Assembly (NCBI GenBank): GCA_005784505.1
Contig: VCAZ01000049.1
Span: 558,001 to 622,000, forward strand
Reading direction: 5' to 3'
DNA from: Bagarius yarrelli
Taxonomy: Eukaryota > Chordata > Actinopteri > Siluriformes > Sisoridae
Length of the DNA: 64,000 bases
Shown piece by piece: positions 50,258 to 63,209 of this stretch (position 1 is the first letter of the stretch; every line of letters starts with the position of its first letter). The position numbers and the translations under genes are program-made. The notes under the pieces are model-generated. The model did no database searches and was not told the origin of the DNA. It saw only the letters and a program-made list of their open reading frames with translations.

Positions 50258-51110
50258 CACTCTAATATTTAGTTGATATGCTTCTGCAATGTTTAATATT
50301 CCTGTCCAGAGTTGCATTACTTTTTTGCCAGGATCTTGTATTGATGATGGGACAGTAGGACTGCAGCACATTTTGTGGTGGCCAATCCATGTGTGAAAAT
50401 GTCTCATGGTCCCTAAATCACCCTTTCACAATTTAAGCCTGATAAATCCTGGCATTGTCATCTTGGAATATGCCTGTGGCATCAGGGGAAAAAACAATTG
50501 ATGGAATAACCTGGTCATTCCATATATTCTGGTAGTCAGCTGACCTCATTCTTTAGGCACATAACAGTGCTGAATCTAGACCTGATCATAGCACTGCCTC
50601 CACAGGCCCTAATTTACAGTTACGTTACATTTACAGCATTTGGCAGACACCCTTATCCAGAGCGACTTACATTTATCCCATTTATACAACTGAGCAATTG
50701 GGGGTTAGAGGCTTGCTCAGGGGCCCAACAGTGGTGGCTTGGTGGAGCTGGGAATTGAACCCGCAATTATGGGTTGGTAGTCCAACACTTTAACCACTTA
50801 GCCACCACTTCCCTATTAATTTGCACATTACTCACTAATTAGTAGTTTTATTAAGGTTACACAGCTGTTTCGGCCCAATCCTCTGAGTTCCCTTTGCATT
50901 GCGCATGTAGAAATGCTCTTACTATTAAACATAGCTGTGAGTTCTACTGTTGTTTTGGGGTTTTTTCGATTCGATTTTATCAAACGTTCATTGAGGATTT
51001 TTTTCAGACCACATTTTTTTCCTTGAAGATGATTGTTCACCATTATACTTTAGTTCTGAACCTACTTTTAGTAGTTTCAACAATTTCCTTAAATGCTTTC
51101 TTGGATGCAT
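50258..51110 (-). pseudogene. Tc1-like transposon remnant split by a SINE
   Basis: The right half (50828-51043) encodes on the minus strand KNPKTTVELTAMFNSKSI and MQRELRGLGRNSC, matching the N-terminal helix-turn-helix region of fish Tc1 transposases. The left half (50258-50620) carries GGCATTGTCATCTTGGAATA and related sequence common in these elements. A tRNA-headed SINE (50627-50812) sits between them. Internal sequence is missing and no full frame remains. Confidence 0.7.
50627..50812 (-). repeat. tRNA-derived SINE copy, best preserved
   Basis: On the minus strand the head reads TGGCTAAGTGGTTAAAGTGT (A box TGGCTAAGTGG) and GGTTCAATTCC (B box), both fitting the Pol III consensus. The tail is CATTTGGCAGACACCCTTAT. 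It interrupts a Tc1 remnant. Confidence 0.8.
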
Positions 51111-51164
51111 GCTAATAATTTGACCCTTCTGAAGCAGATCCTTTCTATTGCTTGTTCTTCCTGT

Positions 51165-51315
51165 GATTGTGTGGGTTTACTCCGGTATGCCCATGGGAGT
51201 GAGTGTGTGTGTGGCCATATGATGGACTGGCGACCTGTCCAAGGTGTACTCCTCCTGCTTTTCGCCCTCTCAGAAACAGCTAGGTTAGGCTTCATCAGAT
51301 TCCCGTGACCCTGAA
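51165..51315 (+). repeat. SINE-tail fragment
   Basis: It contains GTGTGGCCATATGATGGACT, GGCGACCTGTCCAAGGTGTA and CAGAAACAGCTAGGTTAGGC, the 3' part of the common fish SINE family. Confidence 0.65.
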
Positions 51316-54300
51316 TTAGGAAATATGTCGGTATGAACGAATGCTCCTAATTTTCTGTCTCATTGTGCAGTTTTGTAATGTACACACTAGTGATATTAAA
51401 TAAGATTTTTGTGGGAAAAAATTAGGCGAATAACAATCAGCAGAGAAATGTCACCAGCAGAAACAGCAAAGAGCAGAGGCTAAGCATAAGATTATTCTCT
51501 TTAGGTGGCTGCCAACGAAAAGGACCCTTCTGTCACCCAGCATGCTGAAGCAAAAGCATTACGTTTAAATCCTGTGCACTTATATTAATAAAAAAATTAA
51601 TCGAGAATGAAACTAAACAACTCAATTTTTAAAAGGCTAACCAAATTAAAGGCATTTTAAAACAGACCAGGAATATTAGCTAATATAGTTACCTTCCAGC
51701 CTGTTCATAACATTTCGTCCATCATGCCATATACCTACAAATATACATCCCTAAAATGTTTTACTGACCAGCAAAAATAAAGCATAAAAATGTAGCAGAA
51801 TAAAATACACACCTATTTTAGGTGTTTACTGTTTGAGACGCTCACTGTAGTTATGAATTTATTTTTTAGGGATTTAAACCATTATTAGATATTGTTTAAA
51901 CCTTGTGTATTTAATACTTTTTAAAGACCAGTGGATGACATTGTTCTCAGAGTATCCATATTACAGCTCATTTTAATAAAAGTAGAGAAATAAATATTAA
52001 ATGCTATGATTTATATTCCTAAATGCTTGTGAATCCGAACCTCCTGCATGTTGTGGTAGGAAAGCGAGCTGCTTGTTCTGCCAAGCCCTGATGGAGTTGG
52101 ATGATAAACAACTTTCAGTGCCCAAATAATTTTGGATCAAAGCATCTTGGGCAAGCACAGAGCCCTGCCCTCTAATATCACTGTGTGTTCACAGCAGGAC
52201 ATGAAGCAAACAGTAAACATGGCTGCATGTGTTAGAAAGGTTGTGTGGAGTGTTGTTAAATGCAATCTAAAATTTTAAGCTACATAGAAGACAAACATTG
52301 AACCCAACACATGTATTGTTTTGTTTTTTTAGCTTGGAATCATTTTATTTGTATTAGAAGACCATTTTTAGTCAACCTAACAATGTGTACATAGAAAAGC
52401 ATCTAATTTCTTTAAATTCTTAGTTTTTTGCTGACCTTATTTTTGTCAGTACCCAAAGGCTATTACATCTATTATGTAGAGGATCCTTTATTAATCACAT
52501 GGTTCTGGGCTAAAGAATGTCCAGCATAAACAATGTTAATGTTTAAAAATAACAAGCACAGTCTCCAGCAGGTGGGGATAAGTGTAAACATTTCCCAAAA
52601 GCCCATAAAATAATATTATGGTAAGGAAAGTGAGAGCTATTTGGAAATGTTTAGATTTAAGATACTGATATGATACTTACTATACTACAAGTTGTAAGTA
52701 TCCCAGTAAGTAAAAGTGCTGGTGGACAATGAATGCAGGCTAACAAAAATTTAATAAATTAGCATTTTATTGTTTTTAGATATATGTAGTAAGTTTTTGG
52801 AATGCAAATCAAAGACCAATTTAACTGAACCTATCAGTTCTAAATGTAACTATCCACTATTTTATGTAGTTATTGCATGGACATGGAAATAGATTTTATT
52901 AGGGGGTGCTGAGGGGCAGGGATTGATGTTTTAAGGCTTTTTAATATTTTTAATTAGTCAAAATGAGGTACTGCAGAACTCTCAGCACCTCTGGTTCCCA
53001 CGGCCATCTTTATTTGGGCAAACCTCTAATGATTATTTATACTGTTATTTAGACATGAAGATATGGTAACTTATTCTGGGATAGCTAAGGTCTGTATAAG
53101 CTTTAGATTTGGTGTGTGGACACATAGTAAAGCAGGGACTGGGATCCCAACATAAATATTTACCTTTCAACTTATCAATTATATGTCATTCTGGTTCCTT
53201 TATCTAAATTTTTTTTTAATTAAATATTTATTTTCCACTCAAAGGCTGAATTGATTGAGATGATTTTATATATAGTATCAAAGTATAGTTTATCAAATTT
53301 TTTTTGCCTTTTTTCCAGCTGTTTCATTCAGTAGACCTTATTCTACTTTTATGGCAGACATCCTTTCAGATGCAACCTTCCCATTTTCAACCACCTTTGA
53401 CCACCAATTCTGGGTTAGGTATGCATTACTGTAGGTGAGTGGATGATATATCTAATACTTTATTTTTGCAGACTCTGAACTATGAATGTAAACTGACAGA
53501 ATAAAACATTTTAAATAGTGTTATTACAGCTTGTTAAGCATCCATCAGTACCAGCAATGTACCAGTTACAGTGCTGAATTTGGTCGGCACATTTCTATCT
53601 GTTAATACTGCTAATACTAATATTTAATACACATATTATTGGTTAAATTTTCATGGCTCATGTGCTTCCGCTACAGGGCATCCCTACCTAATGTGTAAAA
53701 AATGTGCTGCGTTGGACAAACCTATGCTGGGTCAGAGGATAAGGAGACGTCCTGTTCTCTGGTCAGCGGTCCTGTTTAAAGAACTGCAGCTGGTGGCTTT
53801 ACAGCATGATTAATGTACATCAGTACTGCACCACAACCACAATTACTGCACCCTAAAACCTCTTACCTTTTTCCAACAGCTGAAAACGATTCAAAGGAAA
53901 AGCAGCAGAATTATCTGCCTATCGTCGAAAATATTTTACACTGTAGTAAAACATCGTAATTCTTAAAACATAGAAATAAATGTACAGGTGGGTGACAAGT
54001 GAAAGGAAAGAAACAACGATTATGTGATGCAGTTAGGAGTTATTTGATGTCATAGTTTGGGTCTATTTTATTAGAAACTATTCATACTAATCATCTCTTA
54101 TTATAGTTTTATCCTGATTAATATGCTATTTTAGCTTTTTGCAATTAGAGATACAGCATGTTGCATCACCATCAGCAAACTATTAATTTGCCAGGGGAAT
54201 AAATACTAGTCATTCCCTCAAATAATATTCAGATATTTGAAGAATCCAAAGTGCACTGTAGATTTTCTTTAGGCTATTTGTTATTTCTATTTTTTCCCAC

Positions 54301-54577
54301 TCTAATTTAATTTTTTCTCTCTCGTTATGTTTTTACTGAAGCATGACTGACAGCATACATTTCTTATACATTTATTATTATTATTATTTTTGTTTTCATT
54401 TTGTACAACAGACTTAATTCTGCTTTTAGGAAAAGATCTCATTTCTGTTATTCTTGTAGTTTAAAAGGCAGTTGCATTACTATTTTGCACATGGTTTCCA
54501 GTAAGTCTAAACGCTGCCACCAGAGGTCACAATTGTTATTATGTTTGATGGATAAAGAAGTCTTTACTACTGTTACA

Positions 54578-54715
54578 CACACATTACAGCATTATGGAAT
54601 TCATTAGGAGCAGCTATGATACAGAGACAGTTATAGTTTAAGGGTCTTGCTAAAGGGCCCAGAAGTGGCAGCTAGGTAGTGGTGGGGATTGAATCTGGAT
54701 ACACCAATTAGACAG
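54578..54715 (-). repeat. tRNA-derived SINE copy, degraded
   Basis: It keeps ACATTACAGCATTATGGAAT, GGGTCTTGCTAAAGGGCCC and GGGGATTGAATCTGG in the family order. Confidence 0.55.
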
Positions 54716-55029
54716 CATTTGTTGGTCTCTTGTTTGTGGGATTCACTATGATCTTTCCCCTCTGCTGTGTTCTGTAATATTCCATTTTTTGACAAACAGG
54801 CGTAAGGGTGTCGCTATTACATAAAAACCTTTCAACGGATTTTATTAAATTATTCCTTTATGGCTTGCAGGACAATAGCTTGGTATAAGGCCTAATTTTA
54901 TGCCATTTTTTTCATGAGCAAACACAATTAAGGTGATAGAGAAATAGTATCTCTCACCTCTAACTAATCACAGTTTATCACAAACTATTTATGCATGTGA
55001 ATTTAGTCTAATTGTAATTGCACCACTTG

Positions 55030-55240
55030 AATTTCGGTGTCACCCAGATGTGGATCTGTCCGGTTCCTCTTGAAGGTTTCTTCCTTATTTTATTTCAGGG
55101 AGTTTTTTCTTGCTGTCAGCTTGCTCATTAGGAACAAACCTTTTAATTTTTACTGCATTTTCTGTGCAAAGTTACTTCAAGATAATGAATATTGCAAAAA
55201 GCGCTATACATATAAAAATGTATTGCAGTGAATTAAATAG
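55030..55240 (-). repeat. Reverse copy of the GCGCTTTTTACAATG repeat family
   Basis: It contains TCCGGTTCCTCTTGAAGGTT, TTTTTTCTTGCTGTCAGCTT and AAAAAGCGCTATACATATAA, the complement of the 44362-44880 repeat in the same order but shorter. Confidence 0.65.
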
Positions 55241-56169
55241 AATGCGCAAATATAAAAAGACAACAGATTTGTTAATTGCCTTGCATGTGAGCTTCTCTTC
55301 CTAACAATGAGATTACTCACAAATCTCGAAGGAATTAAAACGACAATATTAAAATGTGTGCTTTACACACTAATTAAATCCTCAAATTAGACAACAATCA
55401 AATGGTATTTTAGACAACATCTTTTGGTTAAAAGCAAAGAAAACACAGATACAGAAATGAATTCATGCATTCACTTTATGCATACATAAAAACAGGCAGT
55501 TGTTCTGATGCTTCATAATTTTATATTAACGGGACCGATCTCTGTACAGTAAATGAAGCATATTAAGAGCTGTAGTGCTGTTGTTTTCCAGGTTTAGCTT
55601 CACTGTGTGTAGGCAGATGTTTTCTCTGGCTATATTCTGATGTAATGACTGCAGTGTTTTTTTCTCTCCACTCATTTAAAATAAATTAAATGTCGGTATT
55701 CATAAAAGCTCTTGCGCCTGAGAAGCAAAGCTACATGTAGCTGCCTACATGCAGTGAACAAGGGATTAAAGTATAACTTATTTATTAAGATGGAAACTGT
55801 TAAAATCTTTTTAAACTCTGCCCAATGTCTAAGATTGAGAACATTACACATTTAGCATAACACGTGACATAACAAAAACTGCTAATGTGTTACAGAATAT
55901 AATAATCCTGACACTAACAGAAAGTAACTCCATAAGGACAGCTTCTTTATTGACATGCAGTTACCAAATATTTATGTGCTTATTTATTCTTTTTTTTTTA
56001 TTGACTTTTTGTCATGAGTCTGTTCAAGCTGAATTAAGCTGCCCTGATGTAATTTAACCTAAAATAATTGCTGCATCCATATATCTTTAAACAAACAAGA
56101 GATCATTATTATTTAATGTAATCATTAAATACCATGACATAATCATTTATGCTTGATCCCTTAGTTAAA

Positions 56170-56170
<1 letters not shown>

Positions 56171-56224
<54 letters not shown>
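56171..56224. repeat. (TA)n microsatellite
   Basis: About 26 uninterrupted AT units. Confidence 0.97.
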
Positions 56225-56226
<2 letters not shown>

Positions 56227-57479
56227 CAATAAATTTTTTTTTAACTTTCAATATATTTAAGGTTTTTTAAAAAAAGTAAAAAAATCAACAAGGCTGTAAA
56301 TGTAATTAGCTTTAGCCAGATTAATCAGATTTAGGAATATCAGTGCATTGGCAGCCAATGTATTAGCTGTATAAATAGCATTCTCTCAGAAGCATGAGCT
56401 GGGCAGAAGGGAGAAAAGCAACACAGGACAGAAACAGGTACAGTGTGGTGGCAGATAGTGCCTGCTGCTCCGCATCTCCCCAGATGTCTGTGTGTGTGTG
56501 ATCTGTCCTCCCGGCTGCATCATACTGACGAGTAGTGTCATCTCCTTGACATTTTCACAGCTATCACATTTCATCAGCACCATAATTAATCATACCTCTA
56601 TGGTAGTGCTGGTCCAGGCTAGTCAAACTGCTATGACAGAAAAAGCATATGCTGTCCCAGGCTTTGCTCTGCCAAATCCTAGCCTAATCACACCACTTCT
56701 CAGCTACAGTTCGCCATGTATAGACCTTCATTAAAAGAGCTTCTAATGTGACGCATGTACGGATCTACATTTGATATTTTTTCTTACCTGCTCTATTTTG
56801 GCATCTCGGGAAAGCCATAGCTCCGAAATGACAATAATGAGAAATACTCTCATTTAAATATTCTACAGAATGCCTTAGACTCATTTACTGATCTGGGTTA
56901 GAAATTTTTGATTTTTAACAAAGCTTTATTAGACAGGTTTGATTTATCACCATAATTATTAGGCAATCTGTTTATTCACAAAATTAGATTTGCAGTCAAT
57001 ACAATAATAGTAATAGTTATTGCTTAAAACATCCGAAACACTTTTTATAAGTTAAAATATAAAACTTTTTTTCCATGTCACCTTGTCACTGTGCCCTTTT
57101 CATGTGTGTTACAATGTCTGTAAAAAACTTCTCCATTCTCCAATGCATAATGAAGCCACTGTGCCTTCTTGCATCAACATCCACGGAGCTGTTACTGTCC
57201 AAATGTCTGTCACATCATGTTTGTTGGAACTGAAGTTTAGTCCAGAAAACATGTCACCTAAGGACAGATAAAGTAAGAAACAGACTAGTAACAATGCCAA
57301 AAAGTCACTTAACATTTGCATAAAATAACAAATAAAATGTTAAATAAGAATTGATATAAATTTGAGTAAATGTCTAAATACCCCTGTAACAAACTGCCAC
57401 TTAGGCAAGAACCCAATAGTTAATTCACAGAAGTGACAAATCTTAAACAATAACTTGACTAGACTCCATTTAAATTACC

Positions 57480-57925
57480 TTGACAACACATGACATGACA
57501 TGACATAACATGACATGACATGGCATGAACACTAGCATAAACATAGACTCACTAATCAGTAAAATACAAACAATTATCCACAAAGACACATGTGTATATA
57601 TATAGACTATAAGAGTCTACAAGACTAACAAGCACGACATAATCTAAACAAGAGACACCTGAAACCAATATGCAACACATGACCAAAATAACCAATAGAA
57701 ACAGGACACGTGGACAAGGGGATCACGACACAGAAACACATGAGGAACACTTGACAAGGACAAAACAGAGAGTAAACAAAGGCATGAATGATAGACAAAA
57801 ACTCGAAACATAAAGCATGAACTAAAAAACACAAACATAATATTAACATAAAAACATGATCTAATACACATGAACATAAGAAACAAACATAGAGCATAAA
57901 AAAGAACATTAAACATGAAACAAGA
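57480..57925 (-). repeat. Dispersed repeat, diverged copy C, with (CATGA)n
   Basis: A (CATGA)n tract at about 57487-57530 is followed by CAAGAGACACCTGAAACCAA, GGACAAGGGGATCACGACAC and CATGAGGAACACTTGACAAG, related to copies A and B. Antisense frames here are low-complexity Cys/Phe-rich and not genes. Confidence 0.5.
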
Positions 57926-58449
57926 TCATAACCAAAACCTTACAACCCCACAGACTACAACATGTTAAACTACTTTTATATGTAAATACATCAAACTTTC
58001 TAAAGACAGTGTGCAGGCAGCATTTTGATAATGTAGAGAACAACACTTTATACAGAACTACGTACTCTAATAACTTTACATCTGTTTATTTCCATCACTT
58101 TCTCCAGCAAACAATTTTGAATTTAAAAAATGTATTAATTTAATGTATTAATTAAAATGATTTTTAATATTCTCTCTCTAAATGTTTAGTGTTTTTTGCA
58201 TGATCTACTCAACACGCGTACACACGTATAAAGAAAAACCAATCATCAGAATTTACACAAGAAGTTACCATCACAAGAATGAACACATAATTTCTGAGTT
58301 ATAATACATGGGAAAGTTTCTATAGAAATTTGTTTTAGTGAAAATTCCTGATTATACTTAGACAGGACAAAGACAAAATTGTGAAAAAATAACATTAAGA
58401 TGGGTTGCATTTTTTTTAAATAAAGAATTTATTAATCTTCTATACCTCT

Positions 58450-58545
58450 AATTCAGGGTCATCTCAGCCGTCTCTGAAAGGGTGAAAGCAGGAGGGGTAC
58501 ACTATGGACAGGTCGCCAGTCCATCACAGGGCCAAAGAATTAATT
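58450..58545 (-). repeat. SINE-tail fragment, reverse
   Basis: It contains GGGTACACTATGGACAGGTC and GCCAGTCCATCACAGGGCCA, the complement of the same tail. Confidence 0.65.
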
Positions 58546-59619
58546 ATCTAACACCAATTTTCTAGTGTAATATACATTTTCACTACTTTGATTTTTCTCA
58601 GATGACCAGTATACATTTTGTTTCTCAAATTCTTTTGATGGTTTTAGTGGTTAACTAACATTTTATAAGAACATATGGAGGCCATATGATCTATGTGAGA
58701 AGCATAGGTGAAGTGCATTATAATGACATAGAATTTATTATCTGCCCTCTGAAATTATCTCTCAGGTGACTCTCAGCCACCTAAACCAGCCAAGGTCAGA
58801 TTATTATCAAACTTGCTGAACCAGAAACTTGATTTTGTGCCTGAAAAGGGAGAAAATGGTGGTTAGAGGCTGTGGCGTTGACAAAGAGGGCTAGAAATAC
58901 AGCTCAAAGCACTGATTTTACCAACGTTTCAAAACAAATTCCTTATATAAATCTTTGTATATCACAACTAGAGAGTAACTGTGTTTTTTTAATATAATTT
59001 ATACTTTATACTCTATGTAATTATGTAACATTTTTCTGTTTTTGTGGTCATTTTAAAAAAAAAGTGATACCCTAATTGCCCTTTAAATTTGTAATAATAG
59101 CACCGGCTGTGTAAAATAACGATACAACTAACTATTGCATTGATAAATATTTCAATTAAGTTATTGTAAGTACATGAATACATTAACAAGTACAATAATT
59201 TTTAATTAAAACACTCAGTCGACCTCTGCTCCTGTAGTTGTCACAGACACATACAGCCATTGTCTCTGAAGAGAGCATGAAGCCAAAAATAAGGGTGCCT
59301 CCAGCCTATTATTTGTTTTATTTTATGTAAATAGAGTATATACTAACATATCAACCATAAATGTTCAACTCGTGTGTCATCGACAGTTGAGGTGTCGATA
59401 TCTGAGTTGTTGAAAGTTGGGTTGTCGCCAGCTCAGTGAGCGAAAGCTGATCGGGAAGCTGTGGTTTGATGCAATTTCCCCAGCTATAGGGTGTCTCATA
59501 CACATGTTATATTATATTATTTTTCCCATGGTATTTATTATGGTACTTATTTCTTTGTTTTATTCATCTAGTCCTTCTTTTAAGTCTAGCCTGTCCTTTC
59601 AGTTCTGATTGTTTACTAA

Positions 59620-60015
59620 TTGGGGGACCAGTCACTGGGCAAGGTTCAGTCAGACGGGTCTTCCAACATCATCCATATTCTCAAATATCCTCTGGCAAAA
59701 AAGAGAGTGGCCGTGTCTCATGCACAAGGCAATACTCCGCTCACTGAGCTATTGATGCGTTTAAGACCAGAGGATATATTTGAACTGCTGCCAAATTTAG
59801 ATCCTCTAATCCTAAAATGCGAGAAAATAAGCCTTCCTCTCCTAAAGAATGGAAAGGAACCATTCTTTAAAAAAAGGGAGAAATACATAAAAAACCCAGA
59901 TTCAGGCAGACGGTCGTTTAGCTCAGATTTCTTATTGCATCTTAAATGTATGGATCTTCTAAACTGCTTTTTTCATTCACGTTCATTCTCACAAAAACTG
60001 TTTTTTTGTATGTAA
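59620..60015 (+). other. Unrecognised open frame of 131 codons
   Basis: The frame has a mixed composition (MGDQSLGKVQSDGSSNIIHI, then LTELLMRLRPEDIFELLPNL) in its first 90 codons, then turns Ser/Phe/Leu-rich. No family is recognised. A decayed mobile-element frame or chance are both possible. Confidence 0.15.
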
Positions 60016-60884
60016 ATATCTCATAACTGTTATTCATTAAATATCCTGACAATTTATTGCACAGCCGTTTTGATCATAATGGATTAATAAGCAAATATTT
60101 TTCATATTTTTAAGCCTGTCACTTTTTTTTCTATTTGACATGTGATGACAGGATACATTAACGTCACATTGTTAAGCTTGAGGGAAGAGCGGAAGGAAGG
60201 TAAAATAATTTTAGAAATGATATCCTGTATAAAAGGCGCTGTGTGGCAGATGGTGAACTGTGCATGTTTATTACCCAGCAGGCCAAATATGGAAAAGGTC
60301 ATAAGCATGCCATTACTTTTCCAACAATACTATTATTCTGACACAATCTTTAGGTCCAATACAACCAAGGATTTTAGAAAAACAGATAAATTGCAGGCAG
60401 CACATATTTACATATTACATAACACATGCACACACCCACACATCACACACACACACATCAATATTTCATTAAACCTTCCAAACATACCAAGTATCAAGAA
60501 ACACTGGGTAAAAGGAAATGTGTGACCAGTTAATGCATTCACACAGAGGGTACTGTGAATACACATGCACACACAGGGCATCATGCACACAAAAACCCAC
60601 AGGGCACCGTGGATAGATACTATAGACCCACACAAATAGAGGGTATTATTGTCACTGATGTAGTGGTCTATGCAAATTTATTTCTACAGGATTAAAGATA
60701 TGTATACATTTTATATATGATGAAATAAATATTAATACAAAAAAATATGACTTTGCAGTGTCAAACTATTTGATTTGATGAGTTATGAAAAAAGAGAGTT
60801 TTCCAAAAGTAACTAGATGACAGATTTATCTTAAAAGAATTAGTTAAAATTAGTGAAAATTAAAAAAGTGATTTTGCTGTCAAG

Positions 60885-61050
60885 TGAGTGTTAGTTTGTG
60901 TGGCCCTGTGATAGACTGGCGGCCTGTCCAGGGTGTACTACCCCTCCTGCCTTTCAGAGACGGCTGGGATAGGCTCCAGCAGATCCCTGTGATCCCGAAT
61001 TAGTAAATAAGCGGGTATAGAAGATGAATGAATAAATAAATGAATGAATA
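60885..61050 (+). repeat. SINE-tail fragment with (AATG)n end
   Basis: It contains GGCCCTGTGATAGACTGGCG, GCCTGTCCAGGGTGTACTAC, GGCTGGGATAGGCTCCAGCA and AAGCGGGTATAGAAGATGAA, then a short AATG-type repeat. It is the best copy of this tail in the window. Confidence 0.75.
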
Positions 61051-62710
61051 AATGCAGCTAAAAATATGACTTTAACCATCATTTTAAAAACAAAATCTAA
61101 ATGTCTGAAATTCTTCAAAAGACCAATTAAACTAAATTTTTTTTTAATTCGTCTTCTCAATATTTTGTCATCTAAGTAGCTATCTGAACAGTTGTTCAAG
61201 AAATAAATGAAGACATTTTAAATCAAACATTTTATAAATAAAACTAATGGAATTTTCCTTTATTCTTACTCTAATCGTTCTCTTAAATAATTTTTTTCTT
61301 TAGTACACTAAAGCAATGTTATGTATCTAAATATTTTGATGAAAAATATGTCTATTACACTGAAATGCATGTTTACTAAAGATCTGTCTACTTTTATTGC
61401 CTATGTCAGGATTAATATAAGGTCTAGTGGATCATTCAAATGCATTATTGCCTGCCATCTAGAGATGTAGTTTTCTCAAGGTCAGCTCAGAAGGAAACAG
61501 AAAACAGGGGTTCAGTTCTCCTTCTGCTTATACAAACAGACAAACACATATACATGAGCCTATGGATCAGATCATATGTTATTATGATTAACTAACTTAA
61601 ATTTAACTTAAAAAATTCAATATGACCTTGTTTTCAAACAGAGCGCAAACCAAAGTTTAAAGTAAACAAAACACTAAAAAAATAACCAGGGTTTTGTAAT
61701 TAGGCAAAACATTCATACTAAATTAAAAAGTACTGATTGTGTGTGGGGTTCTTATCGATGCATAGAAGGGCCTAAAACCGCTATAGTAGCTTTTTACAGC
61801 AAGGTCAGTGTTTTTATCCTTGGTCAACTGAAAATTGTGCTGTGGATAGTAGAACTAAAGGTCCCCCTCCTTTCCTGAGCTAATACTTAATGTCTGCAAT
61901 GCCCTTTTCAACTTGGTTGGAAAGGAGTAATCGCATCACTTCAAACCAACACAAGGTCTTGTTGTCTTTATTCCGCCAACACATGCAAACTCTTCTTTCC
62001 TGTGCAGGTCATCAAAGACACTTTCAGGTGAGTCCCAATGCTCTCTCCTCTTGCTCTCTAAGTTTTCCTGACATATACTGTTTGTAAAAAATTTAATCCA
62101 TGGGGTTCCGTATTTCACTCATGCATCAATTTGTCAGGCGAATCTGACAGAAAGAACAGTGAGAGGTTGTTCATGGTTCCCGAACATGTGCTTGTAGGAA
62201 GCGATTAGGATAATAGTTGACAATTTTACTGTCCTTTTGATTAATAGTTAAATTAAAAGAATGCCAAGGCAGTAGATGGTTTGGAGCAAGCGATAAAATT
62301 ATGTGTGGAGGTTATTTTATTCTGGTAAATATTTCCGTTTTAATTGCTGTCCGTTCCAGACCATTTCATGTGCAAAGCAACATCAACCTTAAACTTAATT
62401 CATTTTGTTTTACCTTAACAAAAAATTCCAAGAAATATTATCCATGTTAAAATGGTGGATATACAATCTGTGTAATCACATTAAGGCAGTAATCAAATGA
62501 AGGGTCAGTGAGCATGTACTATGAAGTTATCTAATTTGTATTAACTTTATGGGGCAGAAACTTAAATTTGATCAGTGATGTGCAGACAGCATTAATCCAA
62601 AACGTCTAATTCTGTTGCTCTAAAGTTATTTTGCAGTTTTGGCACAAGAGTAGATGTAATGTAAACATAAAAGGTTCTGAGAAAGAAAATGTCTTAAAAA
62701 CCTTTGGCTT

Positions 62711-62744
<34 letters not shown>

Positions 62745-63209
62745 GGAGAGAGAGAGAGAGAGAGAGAGAGATTGTGGCTGGCTTCCATATTCAGTTAGTA
62801 TCAAAAAAGAAAAACATTTTTTTTTTTTTAAATACATTTACATAGTTATTGCTTAAACACTTTTTAGGGGCATGTAATTCATTTTATACATATTAAATTA
62901 AGACAAAATATAAAACTCTGCTATCTCCTAGATTCCGTTTGCATTACTGCAGCACAGTAAGTGAATGACATTAAAATGCGAGTAATCTTCTGAATTTTTT
63001 TAAAGCAGGAAACTGTTAAATTGCAGAAAAATGCAACTGTTTAAAAGTCTAAGATGGGCTTTCTTTTAGTAGGATGTTCCTCCAGAACTAACGTATTGTG
63101 TTCTCTTCCTGTAACATAAAGCGTATTGTGCTGAAGAAAAGGTTGTTAAAACCTCATATAAAAATTGGACTCATTATATCTATTATAACCTACAGCATCT
63201 CTTAAACTT
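61051..63209. other. Noncoding interval
   Basis: AT-rich sequence with the compound microsatellite at 62711. No coding region is recognised. Confidence 0.4.
62711..62771. repeat. (TG)n-(AG)n compound microsatellite
   Basis: Eight TG units pass directly into a GA tract with one GGGAG interruption. Confidence 0.97.

Larger units (their letters stand above)
51316..57479. other. Noncoding interval
   Basis: It contains a degraded SINE (54578), a reverse repeat (55030) and a (TA)n tract (56171). The stretch 52030-52210 and the GC-richer part of 56370-56740 lack recognisable repeats and could be conserved noncoding sequence; no gene is recognised. Confidence 0.4.

Noticed and set aside
50749..50812. 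tRNA gene candidate with A and B boxes
   Set aside because: It is the head of a SINE: a repeat-family tail follows and the sequence recurs elsewhere in the window. No complete cloverleaf could be built with confidence.
57625..57916. Two overlapping Cys/Phe/Leu-rich minus-strand frames
   Set aside because: They lie in a dispersed repeat related to 9200-9560 and 40325-40620, and their composition reflects ACA/CATGA-rich DNA.
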